64,000 nt of DNA from Wansuia hejianensis. Its GTDB lineage: Bacteria; Bacillota; Clostridia; Lachnospirales; Lachnospiraceae. Shown here in pieces: positions 16,258 to 24,645 of the stretch. The notes under the pieces were generated by a model. That model searched no databases. It was given only the letters and a program-made list of their open reading frames with translations, and was not told the DNA's origin. Position numbers and translations under genes: made by a program. Position 1 is the first letter of the stretch. Every line of letters begins with the position of its first letter. The stretch spans positions 3,109,501-3,173,500 of the forward strand of contig NZ_CP060635.1 of NCBI RefSeq assembly GCF_014337215.1, written 5' to 3'.

Positions 16258-16824
16258 ATGGCAAAGCAGCAATGGAAACCGGGAAATATGCTCTATCCCC
16301 TGCCGGCCGTGCTGGTTACAGTGGCAGACAGGATGGGTAAAGAGAACGTATTTACAGTAGCCTGGACAGGAACCGTGTGCACGAATCCGCCCATGGTATC
16401 CATCTCAGTCCGTCCGGAGCGTTACTCGCATCACATGATTCAGGAGACCGGTGAATTTGTGATTAATCTGACGACGGAAAAGCTGGCGTATGCGGCTGAC
16501 TACTGTGGGGTCAGATCCGGTAAGGATGAGGATAAGTTTGAAAGGCTGAAGCTGACGAGGGAAAAAGCGGCTTTTGTGAAAGCACCGCTCCTGGCGGAGG
16601 CTCCTGTATCAATAGAATGCCGCGTTACTGAAGTGAAGCATTTGGGCTCTCACGATTTGTTTCTTGCAAAAGTGCTTGCAGTACATGCGGAAGAAGCATA
16701 TATGGATAACAGGCGCAGATTTGATCTGAAAAGCGCCAGACCACTGACTTATTCCCATGGTGAATACTTTGGATTAGGAAAAAAACTGGGGGATTTCGGA
16801 TTTAGTGTAAAAAAAAAGAAATGA
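16258..16824 (+). CDS. Flavin reductase family protein (FMN-binding split barrel)
   Basis: A 188-residue protein. It has the split-barrel FMN-binding pattern: LPAVLVTVADRMGKENVFTVAW near the start, then TNPPMVSISVRPERYSHHMI and TGEFVINL, and SIECRVTEVKHLGSHDLFLAKV later. Members bind FMN and serve as flavin reductases or flavoredoxin-like electron carriers. It begins 16 bp after the pyrophosphatase gene with AGAGGGAG as ribosome site, so the two may be co-transcribed. The substrate cannot be told from sequence. Confidence 0.85.
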   Translation: MAKQQWKPGNMLYPLPAVLVTVADRMGKENVFTVAWTGTVCTNPPMVSISVRPERYSHHMIQETGEFVINLTTEKLAYAADYCGVRSGKDEDKFERLKLTREKAAFVKAPLLAEAPVSIECRVTEVKHLGSHDLFLAKVLAVHAEEAYMDNRRRFDLKSARPLTYSHGEYFGLGKKLGDFGFSVKKKK

Positions 16825-16849
16825 AAAATGCAGGAAACGAAATTGAATC

Positions 16850-16946
16850 TTGCATATCGTACAATCGCATGCTATAATTCAACAGTGAGCAAAAAGGCTC
16901 TGTTGAAAAAAGGGAGCTGATTTGAAGGATCAGCTCCCTTTTTTAG
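16850..16946 (+). promoter_or_regulatory. gdhA promoter followed at once by a terminator (attenuated leader or short RNA)
   Basis: A promoter with TTGCAT (16850-16855), 17-bp spacer and perfect TATAAT (16873-16878). About 35 bp later a terminator hairpin appears: GGGAGCTGAT pairs with ATCAGCTCCC (16912-16938), followed by TTTTTTA. A small GAGC-N6-GCTC hairpin precedes it. The order promoter, terminator, ribosome site, gdhA implies either attenuation of gdhA or a ~60-nt RNA. It could also be only the terminator of the flavin reductase gene with the promoter by chance. Confidence 0.6.
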
Positions 16947-16988
16947 TGACAACATATAGGATAGAAATGATAAAAGGAGGAAACACAA

Positions 16989-18323
16989 ATGTCTTATGTT
17001 GATCAAGTGATTGAACGGGTAGTTCGGACCACACCAGGTGAACCTGAATTCCATCAGGCGGTAAAAGAGGTACTGGATACTCTCCGCCCTATCATTGCGC
17101 TGAAGGAAGAAAAATATAAAAGACAGGCAATACTGGAACGCCTGGTTGAACCGGAGCGTCAGATCAAATTCCGTGTACCATGGATTGATGACAGCGGTCA
17201 GGTTCATGTCAACACCGGTTACCGCGTGCAGTTTAACAGCGCGATCGGTCCATATAAGGGAGGACTTCGTTTCCATCCATCTGTAAATCTAGGTATCATT
17301 AAATTTTTGGGATTTGAGCAGATCTTTAAGAATTCTCTGACCGGGCTTCCGATCGGGGGAGGAAAGGGTGGATCTAACTTTAACCCCAAGGGAAAATCAG
17401 ACCGTGAGGTGATGGCGTTCTGCCAGAGCTATATGACAGAGCTTCACAAATATATCGGAGCCGACGCTGATATACCGGCAGGAGATATCGGCGTGGGCAG
17501 CAGGGAGATCGGCTATATGTTCGGCCAGTACAAGAGGATCTGCGGAAGCTATGAAGGAGTCCTGACAGGCAAGGGCGTTACCTTCGGCGGTTCACTGGCA
17601 AGAAAAGAAGCTACAGGCTATGGCCTTATGTACCTCACCAAGGAGCTTCTGGCTATTAACGGTATCGATATCAGCGGAAAGATCTGTTCCGTATCCGGCG
17701 CCGGCAACGTTGCGATCTATGCAATTGAGAAGGCGCATGATCTGGGCGCAAAAGTTGTGACCTGCTCTGACTCTACCGGCTGGATCTATGATCCCGATGG
17801 AATTGACGTGAAAGCGCTCAAAGAGATCAAAGAAGTCAGAAGAGAACGTCTGACCGAGTATAAAAATTACCGTCCGAACGCAGAATATCATGAGGGCAAA
17901 GGCGTATGGTCTGTAAAAGTGGATATCGCCCTTCCCTGCGCGACTCAAAACGAACTGCATCTGGAAGATGCAAAAATGCTGGTGAAAAACGGCGTACTCG
18001 CAGTCTGCGAAGGCGCGAACATGCCTACAACGCTGGATGCCACCGCATATCTGCAGCAGAATAAAGTGCTGTTCGCACCGGGCAAGGCTGCCAATGCCGG
18101 CGGCGTAGCCACATCTGCCCTGGAGATGTCCCAGAACAGCGAGCGTATCAGCTGGAGCTTTGAGAAGGTTGATTCGAAGCTGCAGAATATTATGATCGGC
18201 ATCACTCACAACATTGATGAGGCGGCGAAAAAGTACGGAATGGATGGAAACTATGTGGCAGGAGCCAACATTGCCGGATTTAATAAAGTAGTTAACGCGA
18301 TGATCTGCCAGGGCGTCTGCTGA
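16989..18323 (+). CDS. gdhA: Glutamate dehydrogenase
   Basis: A 444-residue hexameric-type glutamate dehydrogenase. Key segments are GPYKGGLRFHPSVN, LPIGGGKGGSNFNPKGKSD (the catalytic Lys region), PAGDIGVGSREIGYMFGQYK, the Rossmann loop SVSGAGNVAIYA, and CEGANMPTTLDA. It converts 2-oxoglutarate and ammonia to glutamate with NAD(P)H, or the reverse in amino acid fermentation. The length fits the ~445-residue bacterial class. AAAGGAGG precedes the ATG. The upstream leader with a terminator suggests regulation. Confidence 0.95.
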   Translation: MSYVDQVIERVVRTTPGEPEFHQAVKEVLDTLRPIIALKEEKYKRQAILERLVEPERQIKFRVPWIDDSGQVHVNTGYRVQFNSAIGPYKGGLRFHPSVNLGIIKFLGFEQIFKNSLTGLPIGGGKGGSNFNPKGKSDREVMAFCQSYMTELHKYIGADADIPAGDIGVGSREIGYMFGQYKRICGSYEGVLTGKGVTFGGSLARKEATGYGLMYLTKELLAINGIDISGKICSVSGAGNVAIYAIEKAHDLGAKVVTCSDSTGWIYDPDGIDVKALKEIKEVRRERLTEYKNYRPNAEYHEGKGVWSVKVDIALPCATQNELHLEDAKMLVKNGVLAVCEGANMPTTLDATAYLQQNKVLFAPGKAANAGGVATSALEMSQNSERISWSFEKVDSKLQNIMIGITHNIDEAAKKYGMDGNYVAGANIAGFNKVVNAMICQGVC

Positions 18324-18360
18324 TTCGGCAGGAGAAAACGGCGGTCAGGGGAATATTCAG

Positions 18361-18885
18361 ATGAAGAATAACATAGTATTAATTGGTATGCCAGGAGTGG
18401 GAAAGAGCACCATAGGCGTCATTCTGGCTAAGGAACTTGGATATCAGTTTATGGATACTGATCTGATTATTCAAAAAAAAGAAAACCGCCTGTTGCGGGA
18501 AATCATTGAACAGGAAGGCGTGGACGGGTTTCTGGATGTTGAGAATCAGGTGAATTCCGGAATAGAGGCGGAGCGGACAGTGATCGCCACCGGAGGAAGC
18601 GCCGTATACGGAAGAGAAGCGATGAAGCATTTCCGGGAGATTGGAACCATCATCTATCTCCGGCTTCCGTTTGAAAAACTGAGAGAAAGGCTGGGAAACT
18701 TAAGAGGAAGAGGAGTTGTCTTAAAAGAAAATCAGTCCTTACGGGACATTTTTGAAGAAAGAAGTGTCCTGTATCAGCAATATGCGGACGTTATAATCGA
18801 CGAGGAAAATAAGGATATCGAATCAACTTTACGGGAAATTCTTAATTTTTGTTTACAAATTGATGTAGATGAGTTAATATTATAG
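18361..18885 (+). CDS. Shikimate kinase-like P-loop kinase (key substrate residue changed)
   Basis: A 174-residue P-loop protein of shikimate kinase size and order: GMPGVGKSTIG (Walker A), the FMDTDLII acidic pair, ATGGSAVYG, a lid region LRGRGVVL, and RSVLYQQYADVIID near the end. Two differences stand out. The usual FRDRE block, whose Arg holds shikimate, reads FLDVE here, and the usual GGG motif reads GGS. It may therefore phosphorylate another substrate or be a weak shikimate kinase. It begins 37 bp after gdhA and is probably on the same transcript. Confidence 0.7.
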   Translation: MKNNIVLIGMPGVGKSTIGVILAKELGYQFMDTDLIIQKKENRLLREIIEQEGVDGFLDVENQVNSGIEAERTVIATGGSAVYGREAMKHFREIGTIIYLRLPFEKLRERLGNLRGRGVVLKENQSLRDIFEERSVLYQQYADVIIDEENKDIESTLREILNFCLQIDVDELIL

Positions 18886-18910
18886 GCATACACTTTCATA
18901 TTTCAGGGCT

Positions 18911-18970
18911 GTGATTTCTCCAGGTCAGGGGTGAAATCACGTACGCCGGAGGTGAAAAGATTTTTCACCT
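18911..18970 (+). other. Two small hairpins in the murA leader
   Basis: GTGATTT pairs with AAATCAC (18911-18940), and GGTGAAAA pairs with TTTTTCACC (18951-18969). The second has a T-rich 3' arm but no following T-run. They lie between the kinase-like gene and murA and may be a weak terminator or leader structure. Confidence 0.35.
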
Positions 18971-19013
18971 GCTGCGTCTTGCGTCGCGTATAAAATTAAT
19001 TTCGAGGTGGAAA

Positions 19014-20306
19014 ATGGAACAGTATGTAATAAAAGGGGGCAGTCCTCTCGTCGGTGAAGTGGAAGTTGGGGGAGCCAAGAACGCTGCACTTGCTATACTG
19101 ACAGCCGCGGTAATGACAGATGAACCAGTGATGATTGATAATATACCGGACGTCAGCGATATAAATGTGCTTCTGGAGGCGATTTCCGTCATCGGGGCAA
19201 CAGTGGAGAGAATTGACCGTCATACTGTGCGTATCAATGGTGCGACCATTGGTTCAGTCAGTGTTGACTATGAATTTATTAAGAAAATCCGTGCGTCCTA
19301 TTATCTGCTGGGAGCGCTTTTGGGCAAATATAAGAAAGCAGAAGTACCCCTTCCGGGCGGATGCAATATTGGCAGCCGTCCGATTGACCAGCATTTAAAG
19401 GGTTTCCGCGCTCTGGGTGCCAATGTGAGTATTCGTCACGGCGCGATTGTTGCATCAGCGGAGAATCTGCGGGGCGCCCATATCTTTCTGGACATGGTAT
19501 CGGTTGGAGCCACGATCAATATCATGATGGCTGCGGCCATGGCCAGGGGCAACACGATCATTGAGAATGCTGCCAGAGAGCCGCATGTGGTGGACGTCGC
19601 CAACTTCCTGAACAGTATGGGGGCGAACATCAAGGGAGCAGGCACAGACATTATCCGGATCAGAGGCGTGGAGAGCCTGCACAGCAGCAGCTATTCCATC
19701 GTGCCTGATATGATTGAGGCGGGGACCTATATGTTCGCTGCCGCCGCGACGCGGGGAGATGTGCTGATTAAAAATGTGATTCCGAAGCATCTGGAAGCCA
19801 TGACGGCGAAGCTGGAGGAGATCGGATGCGATGTAGAAGAGTTTGACGATGCGGTCCGGGTCAGCGCAAAGCGGAGGCTGGGCAAGACCCATGTGAAAAC
19901 TCTTCCCTATCCCGGATTTCCGACGGACATGCAGCCTCAGATCGGTGTGACGCTGACGCTGGCGTCGGGAACCAGCATTGTGACAGAAAGCATTTTTGAG
20001 AACCGTTTTAAATATGCCGATGAGCTGACCCGCATGGGAGCCAATATCAAGGTAGAGGGGAACACCGCTATTATTGATGGGACGGACAGGCTGACAGGAG
20101 CCAGGATCAGTGCGCCGGATCTCCGGGCAGGCGCTGCTTTGGTGATTGCGGGGCTTGCAGCGGAGGGCATTACCGTAGTGGATGATATCATCTATATCCA
20201 ACGGGGGTATGAAGATTTTGAACAAAAGCTTCAAGGCCTCGGAGCAGAAATAGAAAAAGTTTCCAGCGAAAAAGAGATTCAGAAGTTTAAGTTCCGCGTG
20301 GGATAA
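19014..20306 (+). CDS. murA: UDP-N-acetylglucosamine 1-carboxyvinyltransferase
   Basis: A 430-residue enolpyruvyl transferase. It carries GGAKNAALAI near residue 21, the active-site Cys117 in GGCNIGSRPIDQHL, RKIRASYYLLG-like and PGFPTDMQPQ segments, and the NRFKYADEL block. MurA moves enolpyruvate from PEP to UDP-GlcNAc, the first committed step of peptidoglycan synthesis. Having Cys at position 117 predicts sensitivity to fosfomycin. Clostridia often carry two murA copies; only one is in this window. GAGGTGG precedes the ATG, and a terminator follows. Confidence 0.95.
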   Translation: MEQYVIKGGSPLVGEVEVGGAKNAALAILTAAVMTDEPVMIDNIPDVSDINVLLEAISVIGATVERIDRHTVRINGATIGSVSVDYEFIKKIRASYYLLGALLGKYKKAEVPLPGGCNIGSRPIDQHLKGFRALGANVSIRHGAIVASAENLRGAHIFLDMVSVGATINIMMAAAMARGNTIIENAAREPHVVDVANFLNSMGANIKGAGTDIIRIRGVESLHSSSYSIVPDMIEAGTYMFAAAATRGDVLIKNVIPKHLEAMTAKLEEIGCDVEEFDDAVRVSAKRRLGKTHVKTLPYPGFPTDMQPQIGVTLTLASGTSIVTESIFENRFKYADELTRMGANIKVEGNTAIIDGTDRLTGARISAPDLRAGAALVIAGLAAEGITVVDDIIYIQRGYEDFEQKLQGLGAEIEKVSSEKEIQKFKFRVG

Positions 20307-20315
20307 TGAATCAAC

Positions 20316-20355
20316 AAGGCTGCCGCATAATTCCTTTTTGCGGCGGCCTTCTTTA
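20316..20355 (+). terminator. murA terminator
   Basis: AAGGC-GCCGCA pairs with TGCGGC-GCCTT, followed by CTTTA. It begins 10 bp after the murA stop. Confidence 0.7.
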
Positions 20356-20391
20356 GCTGTAAAAGACAGTCGTATCGTGACAGACAATTGC

Positions 20392-20419
20392 TTGACAAGG
20401 GTCGAAAATATGCTATACT
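20392..20419 (+). promoter_or_regulatory. Vegetative promoter of the nucleoside transporter operon
   Basis: A perfect TTGACA (20392-20397) and TATACT (20414-20419) with a 16-bp spacer, 57 bp ahead of the lipoprotein gene. The downstream TTGTGCTGTTGTGCAAAA-like stretch (on the opposite strand) has a short inverted repeat that could be an operator, but this is weak. Confidence 0.7.
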
Positions 20420-20476
20420 TAGCACATATATGGCTGTTTTTGCACAACAGCACAATACAATGGAGGTTATATTATT

Positions 20477-21856
20477 ATGAAAAAGAAAGTGCTCAGTTTA
20501 CTGGTAGCCGGAGTTATGGCCCTGGGACTGTTTGGCTGTGGGAATTCCGCATCCAGCTCCAGTGCCAAAAGTGAATCATCATCCGGTGCGTCATCCGCAT
20601 CATCTGCATCATCCGCATCCAAAGCGGACAACTCTTCCTCCGGCGAGTCAGCGGGAACAGAATCAATCAATAAAGATTTTAAGGTGGGTGTAATTCTCAT
20701 CGGCGATGAAACCGAGGGGTATTCAAAGGCTCACATAGACGGAATTAATACGGCAATTGAGAAGCTGGGTCTTTCCAGTGACAATGTAATCTGGAAATAT
20801 AAGGTTCCGGAGGATTCTTCCTGCGCGGACGCGGCGACGGATCTTGTCGGGCTTGGCTGCCAGTTGATTATTTCCAACAGCTATGGCCATCAGACGTTTA
20901 TAGCGGGAGTTGCCGGGGAGTATCCGGATGTGCAGTTTGTTTCTATGACAGGCGATTTCGCTGCCATCAGCAACCTGCCCAACTTTAAGAATGCTTTTAC
21001 AAATATTTATGAGAGCCGTTATGTATCAGGTGTAGTAGCCGGGCTGAAACTGAAGGAGATCACAGAAGACGGTACTCTCACTAAAGAGACAGCTCCGAAC
21101 AGCTTCGACGCCGAAGGCAATGTAAAAGTCGGTTATGTTGGCGCTTTTAACTATGCAGAGGTTGTATCGGGATATACCGCATTCTTCCTTGGCATCCAGA
21201 GCGTTATGCCGAATGTGGTTATGGAAGTAAAATATACGAATTCCTGGTTTGATATCGATAAAGAAGGCGCGGCAGCAGAGGCGCTGATTGCCAATGGCTG
21301 TGTGATTATCGGACAGCACGCGGATTCCACAGGCGCTCCTGCGGCTACCGAGAAGCTGAACAAGGAAGGGAAGATCTGCTACTCTGTAGGATATAATATC
21401 GATATGCTGGATACCGCTCCGACAGCGGCGCTCACATCTGCGACCAACAACTGGGCTGCTTATTACGAGTATGCGATCGGCACGGCTGCCAGCGGCGGAA
21501 CGATTGATACAGACTGGTCACAGGGTTATGCGGACGGCGCTGTAGGTATTACGGCACTGGGAGACGCCTGTGCGGAAGGAACTGCCGAATACGTGGCAGA
21601 TGTGGAAAAACAGTTAACAGACGGAACTCTGCATGTATTTGATACCTCCAAGTTTACCGTGGACGGCAAGGAAGTGACAACTGCGGAAATCGACCTGAGC
21701 TTCTATGATTACAGCCAGAATCCGCCGGAGGCCATCTATGCCGGTGAGACCAAGGAAGCCATCCAGGATGGATATTTCGCTGAATCAACGCTGAGAAGTG
21801 CTCCTTATTTCCTGCTTCACATCGATGGAATTACAGAGGACCTTACAGAAGAATAA
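20477..21856 (+). CDS. BMP family (BmpA/PnrA-like) substrate-binding lipoprotein, probable nucleoside receptor
   Basis: A 459-residue lipoprotein. The signal peptide ends in LFGC (lipobox, Cys at residue 21), followed by a Ser/Ala-rich linker to about residue 58. The mature part has the BMP fold: VGVILIGDETEGYSKAHIDGI, then AATDLVGLGCQLIISNSYGH, GEYPDVQFVSMTGDF, and GVVAGLKL. It also has KVGYVGAFNYAEVVSGYTAFFLGIQ and IANGCVIIGQHADSTGAPAA. BMP proteins of this type bind purine nucleosides. An ATPase and two permeases follow in the NupOPQ pattern. The C-terminal ~100 residues extend beyond the typical ~360-residue family length. Confidence 0.85.
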   Translation: MKKKVLSLLVAGVMALGLFGCGNSASSSSAKSESSSGASSASSASSASKADNSSSGESAGTESINKDFKVGVILIGDETEGYSKAHIDGINTAIEKLGLSSDNVIWKYKVPEDSSCADAATDLVGLGCQLIISNSYGHQTFIAGVAGEYPDVQFVSMTGDFAAISNLPNFKNAFTNIYESRYVSGVVAGLKLKEITEDGTLTKETAPNSFDAEGNVKVGYVGAFNYAEVVSGYTAFFLGIQSVMPNVVMEVKYTNSWFDIDKEGAAAEALIANGCVIIGQHADSTGAPAATEKLNKEGKICYSVGYNIDMLDTAPTAALTSATNNWAAYYEYAIGTAASGGTIDTDWSQGYADGAVGITALGDACAEGTAEYVADVEKQLTDGTLHVFDTSKFTVDGKEVTTAEIDLSFYDYSQNPPEAIYAGETKEAIQDGYFAESTLRSAPYFLLHIDGITEDLTEE

Positions 21857-21902
21857 ATCCAAATTTCTGGGCGGATTCCGCCGGTTTTGCGCGGAGAGAA
21901 GG

Positions 21903-21935
21903 AACGGGGGAGCTCTCATAAGCTCCCCCGTTTAT
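21903..21935 (+). terminator. Partial terminator between the receptor gene and its ABC genes
   Basis: AACGGGGGAGCT pairs with AGCTCCCCCGTT around a short loop, followed by TATATCC rather than a full T-run. Such hairpins after the binding-protein gene commonly let it be made in excess over the membrane parts. Confidence 0.65.
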
Positions 21936-22023
21936 ATCCAGCCCGGAACAGACGGGCGGGAAAGAACAATGCCGTCTGGGCCAGATACCGGACGGTAAAA
22001 GGAAGAGAGGAGGGTTCCATCCC

Positions 22024-23562
22024 GTGGAAAACGCCATCCAATTAAAGAATATCACAAAAACTTTTGGCCGGGTAGTTGCCAACAAATCCGTTTCACTGGA
22101 AATACGCAGGGGCGAGATACTTTCCCTTCTGGGGGAGAATGGAAGCGGAAAGACCACGCTGATGAACATGATTTCCGGCATTTATTATCCGGACGAAGGA
22201 GAAATCTTCGTGAACGGAAAGCTGGCGGAGATCAGATCTCCCAGAGACGCGTACAAGCTGGGTATTGGCATGATACATCAGCATTTTAAGCTGGTGGATG
22301 TATTCGATGCGACGGAAAACATCGCCTTGGGTCTGGAAAAGAATGAGCGGTTTGATCTGAGGACTGTCCGGGCTGAGGCAAAAGAAATCTGTGACAGATA
22401 TCATTTTGACCTGAATCTGGATCAGAAGGTCTATGAGATGAGCGTTTCCCAGAAGCAGACGCTGGAGATTGTCAAGGTGCTGTTCCGGGGAGCAGATATT
22501 CTGATCCTCGACGAACCTACGGCCGTACTGACGCCTCAGGAGACGGACAAGCTGTTCCAGGTGATACGGAACATGCGTGCTGACGGGAAAGCAGTGGTTA
22601 TCATCACTCACAAGCTGCATGAGGTGCTGGAGGTTTCCGACAGAGTTGCGATTCTGCGGAAAGGTGAATATATCGGTACTGTGGAGACAAAGGAAGCTAC
22701 TGAAGCTTCCCTGACAGAGATGATGGTGGGTAAGAAGGTGGATCTGGACATTGAACGGCCTGAACCGGACAATGTGAAGAAACGCCTGGATATCCGGAAC
22801 CTGACGGTTATCAGCAAAGAAAATGTGAAAATACTGGACGATGTGTCCTTTACCGTAAATGGCGGGGAGATCCTGGGCATTGCGGGAATTTCCGGCAACG
22901 GGCAGAAGGAGCTTCTGGAAGCGATTGCGGGGCTTCAGAAAACGTCTCAGGGCAGCAGTATCACCTTTTATGGCGGCGAACAGGCTGACCAGAAGATGGA
23001 ACTGGTGGGCAAGACGCCCAGGGCTATCCGCGACGCTGGTATCCATCTGGCTTTTGTGCCGGAGGACCGTCTTGGCATGGGGCTTGTGGGCTCGATGGGA
23101 ATGACGGATAATATGATGCTGAAGACCTATGACAATGGTAAATCTCTTCTGACAGACAGAAAAAGCCCCAAAAAGCTGGCAGAACGGGTGAGGAAAAAGC
23201 TGGGGGTAGTTACGCCCAGCATCAACACCCCTGTTTCCCGGCTTTCCGGAGGAAATGTCCAGAAGGTGCTGGTGGGCAGGGAGATCGCGTCCTCGCCGAC
23301 AGTTCTCATGACGGCCTATGCGGTGCGAGGACTGGACATCAATACATCTTACACAATCTATAATCTGCTGAATGAGCAGAAAAAAGAAGGCGTAGCGGTC
23401 ATTTACGTCGGGGAAGACCTGGATGTGCTCATAGACCTGTGCGACCGGATTCTGGTGCTTTGCGGAGGCAGAGCTAACGGAATGCTGGACGGCAGGAAGA
23501 CCACGAAGGAAGAAGTCGGTCTGCTGATGACCAATCTGAAGAACGGGGGTGAGGGAAGATGA
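22024..23562 (+). CDS. Nucleoside-type ABC transporter ATP-binding protein (two fused ATPase domains)
   Basis: A 512-residue protein with a GTG start 8 bases after GAGGAGGG. The first domain has GENGSGKTT, the MSVSQKQTLEIVKVL signature and ILILDEPTAVL. The second has the reduced SGNGQKE loop usual for the family, VPEDRLGMGLVGSM, RLSGGNVQKVLVGREI, and a Walker B region reading VLMTAYAVRGLD where homologues usually have AQPTRGLD. It should energise uptake by the two permeases downstream. The gene overlaps the first permease gene by 4 bp, showing tight coupling. Confidence 0.88.
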   Translation: MENAIQLKNITKTFGRVVANKSVSLEIRRGEILSLLGENGSGKTTLMNMISGIYYPDEGEIFVNGKLAEIRSPRDAYKLGIGMIHQHFKLVDVFDATENIALGLEKNERFDLRTVRAEAKEICDRYHFDLNLDQKVYEMSVSQKQTLEIVKVLFRGADILILDEPTAVLTPQETDKLFQVIRNMRADGKAVVIITHKLHEVLEVSDRVAILRKGEYIGTVETKEATEASLTEMMVGKKVDLDIERPEPDNVKKRLDIRNLTVISKENVKILDDVSFTVNGGEILGIAGISGNGQKELLEAIAGLQKTSQGSSITFYGGEQADQKMELVGKTPRAIRDAGIHLAFVPEDRLGMGLVGSMGMTDNMMLKTYDNGKSLLTDRKSPKKLAERVRKKLGVVTPSINTPVSRLSGGNVQKVLVGREIASSPTVLMTAYAVRGLDINTSYTIYNLLNEQKKEGVAVIYVGEDLDVLIDLCDRILVLCGGRANGMLDGRKTTKEEVGLLMTNLKNGGEGR

Positions 23563-24644
23563 AGGAGCCTTTTGTCCGGATTATCAAACGTGACGGGGCG
23601 ACCATGAGGCTGAAGATTCTTGTGCGCATTGTGGCGATTTTGCTCGCTCTTGTGGTGGACGCTGTGTTTATCTATGGCGTGACGGGGCTGAACCCTCTGG
23701 ACGTCTACGGAGTGATGTTCCAGGGTACCTTTGCCACACCCATCCGCTTTTCCTGGGCAATGCGTGATCTGGTTACTCTGCTGTGCATTGGCATCGCCCT
23801 GGCTCCAGCCTTTAAAATGAAGTTCTGGAATATCGGGGCCGAAGGCCAGGTGCTGATGGGCGGCCTGGCGACAGCCGTTGTGATGGTATATTGCGGCAGC
23901 ACGCTGCCCACGCCTCTTCTTTTCCTGGTCATGTTTCTGACCAGCCTGATCGCCGGGGCGGTCTGGGGCTTCGTACCTGCCTTTTTTAAGGCAAAATGGG
24001 GCACTAATGAAACTCTCTTTACCCTGATGATGAATTACGTCGCTACAAGCATTGTGGCGTGTTTTACCAATATTCTCAGGGGAAAGGCTTCCAGCCTTGG
24101 AAAGCTGAATATGGGCACTCAGGCGGGATGGTTTCCGCAGTTCCTGGGACAGAGGTATAATATCAACATCCTGATCGTGGCAATCCTCACGGTGGTCATG
24201 TTCCTCTATCTGAAATATTCCAAGCATGGCTATGAGATCAGTGTTGTGGGAGAATCGGAAAATACAGCCCGCTATGCGGGAATTAATGTAAAGCGGGTCA
24301 GAATCCGCACAATGCTCATATCCGGCGCTATCTGCGGACTGGCCGGTTTCCTGATCGTAGCCGGCAGGGATCAGACGATCTCAACGAATACTGCCGGCGG
24401 CCAGGGCTTTACCGCTATCATCGTGGCTTGGCTGGCTAAATTTAATACATTTTATATGGCGCTGATTTCCTTCCTTTTGATCTTCCTGTCAAAGGGCGCC
24501 GCGGAGATCGCTTCTGCCTATAGCCTGAACGACTATGCTTCCGATATTATTACCGGAGTGATTCTGTTCTTTATACTGGGAAGTGAATTTTTCATCAATT
24601 TCAAGATGATTTTCCGCAGCAGAGCCAATAAGGAGGTGAAATAG
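23559..24644 (+). CDS. ABC transporter permease (NupP-like)
   Basis: A 361-residue membrane protein with about eight to nine hydrophobic helices. Family marks are GVTGLNPLDVYGVMFQGTF, KMKFWNIGAEGQVLMGGL, WGTNETLFTLMMNYVA, and SEFGEN-like VVGESENTARYAGIN with VKRVRIRTMLISGAICGLAG. This is the BPD_transp_2 class found in nucleoside and sugar importers. It overlaps the ATPase gene and is followed 1 bp later by the second permease. Confidence 0.88.
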   Translation: MKEPFVRIIKRDGATMRLKILVRIVAILLALVVDAVFIYGVTGLNPLDVYGVMFQGTFATPIRFSWAMRDLVTLLCIGIALAPAFKMKFWNIGAEGQVLMGGLATAVVMVYCGSTLPTPLLFLVMFLTSLIAGAVWGFVPAFFKAKWGTNETLFTLMMNYVATSIVACFTNILRGKASSLGKLNMGTQAGWFPQFLGQRYNINILIVAILTVVMFLYLKYSKHGYEISVVGESENTARYAGINVKRVRIRTMLISGAICGLAGFLIVAGRDQTISTNTAGGQGFTAIIVAWLAKFNTFYMALISFLLIFLSKGAAEIASAYSLNDYASDIITGVILFFILGSEFFINFKMIFRSRANKEVK

Positions 24645-24645
24645 T

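Noticed and set aside
19455..20453. Long open frame of 332 codons antisense to murA.
   Set aside because: Shadow of the coding strand; no ribosome site, and murA is unmistakable on the other strand.
22093..23046. Antisense frame of 317 codons in the nucleoside transporter ATPase gene; likewise 10953-11726, 17592-18209 and 23403-24227.
   Set aside because: All are opposite well-supported genes and show no domain of their own.
22859..23330. Reduced Walker A in the second ATPase domain of the nucleoside-type transporter, seemingly a lost active site.
   Set aside because: The family normally has a degenerate loop (GNGQ or GAGR) in the second half, so this is not a defect.
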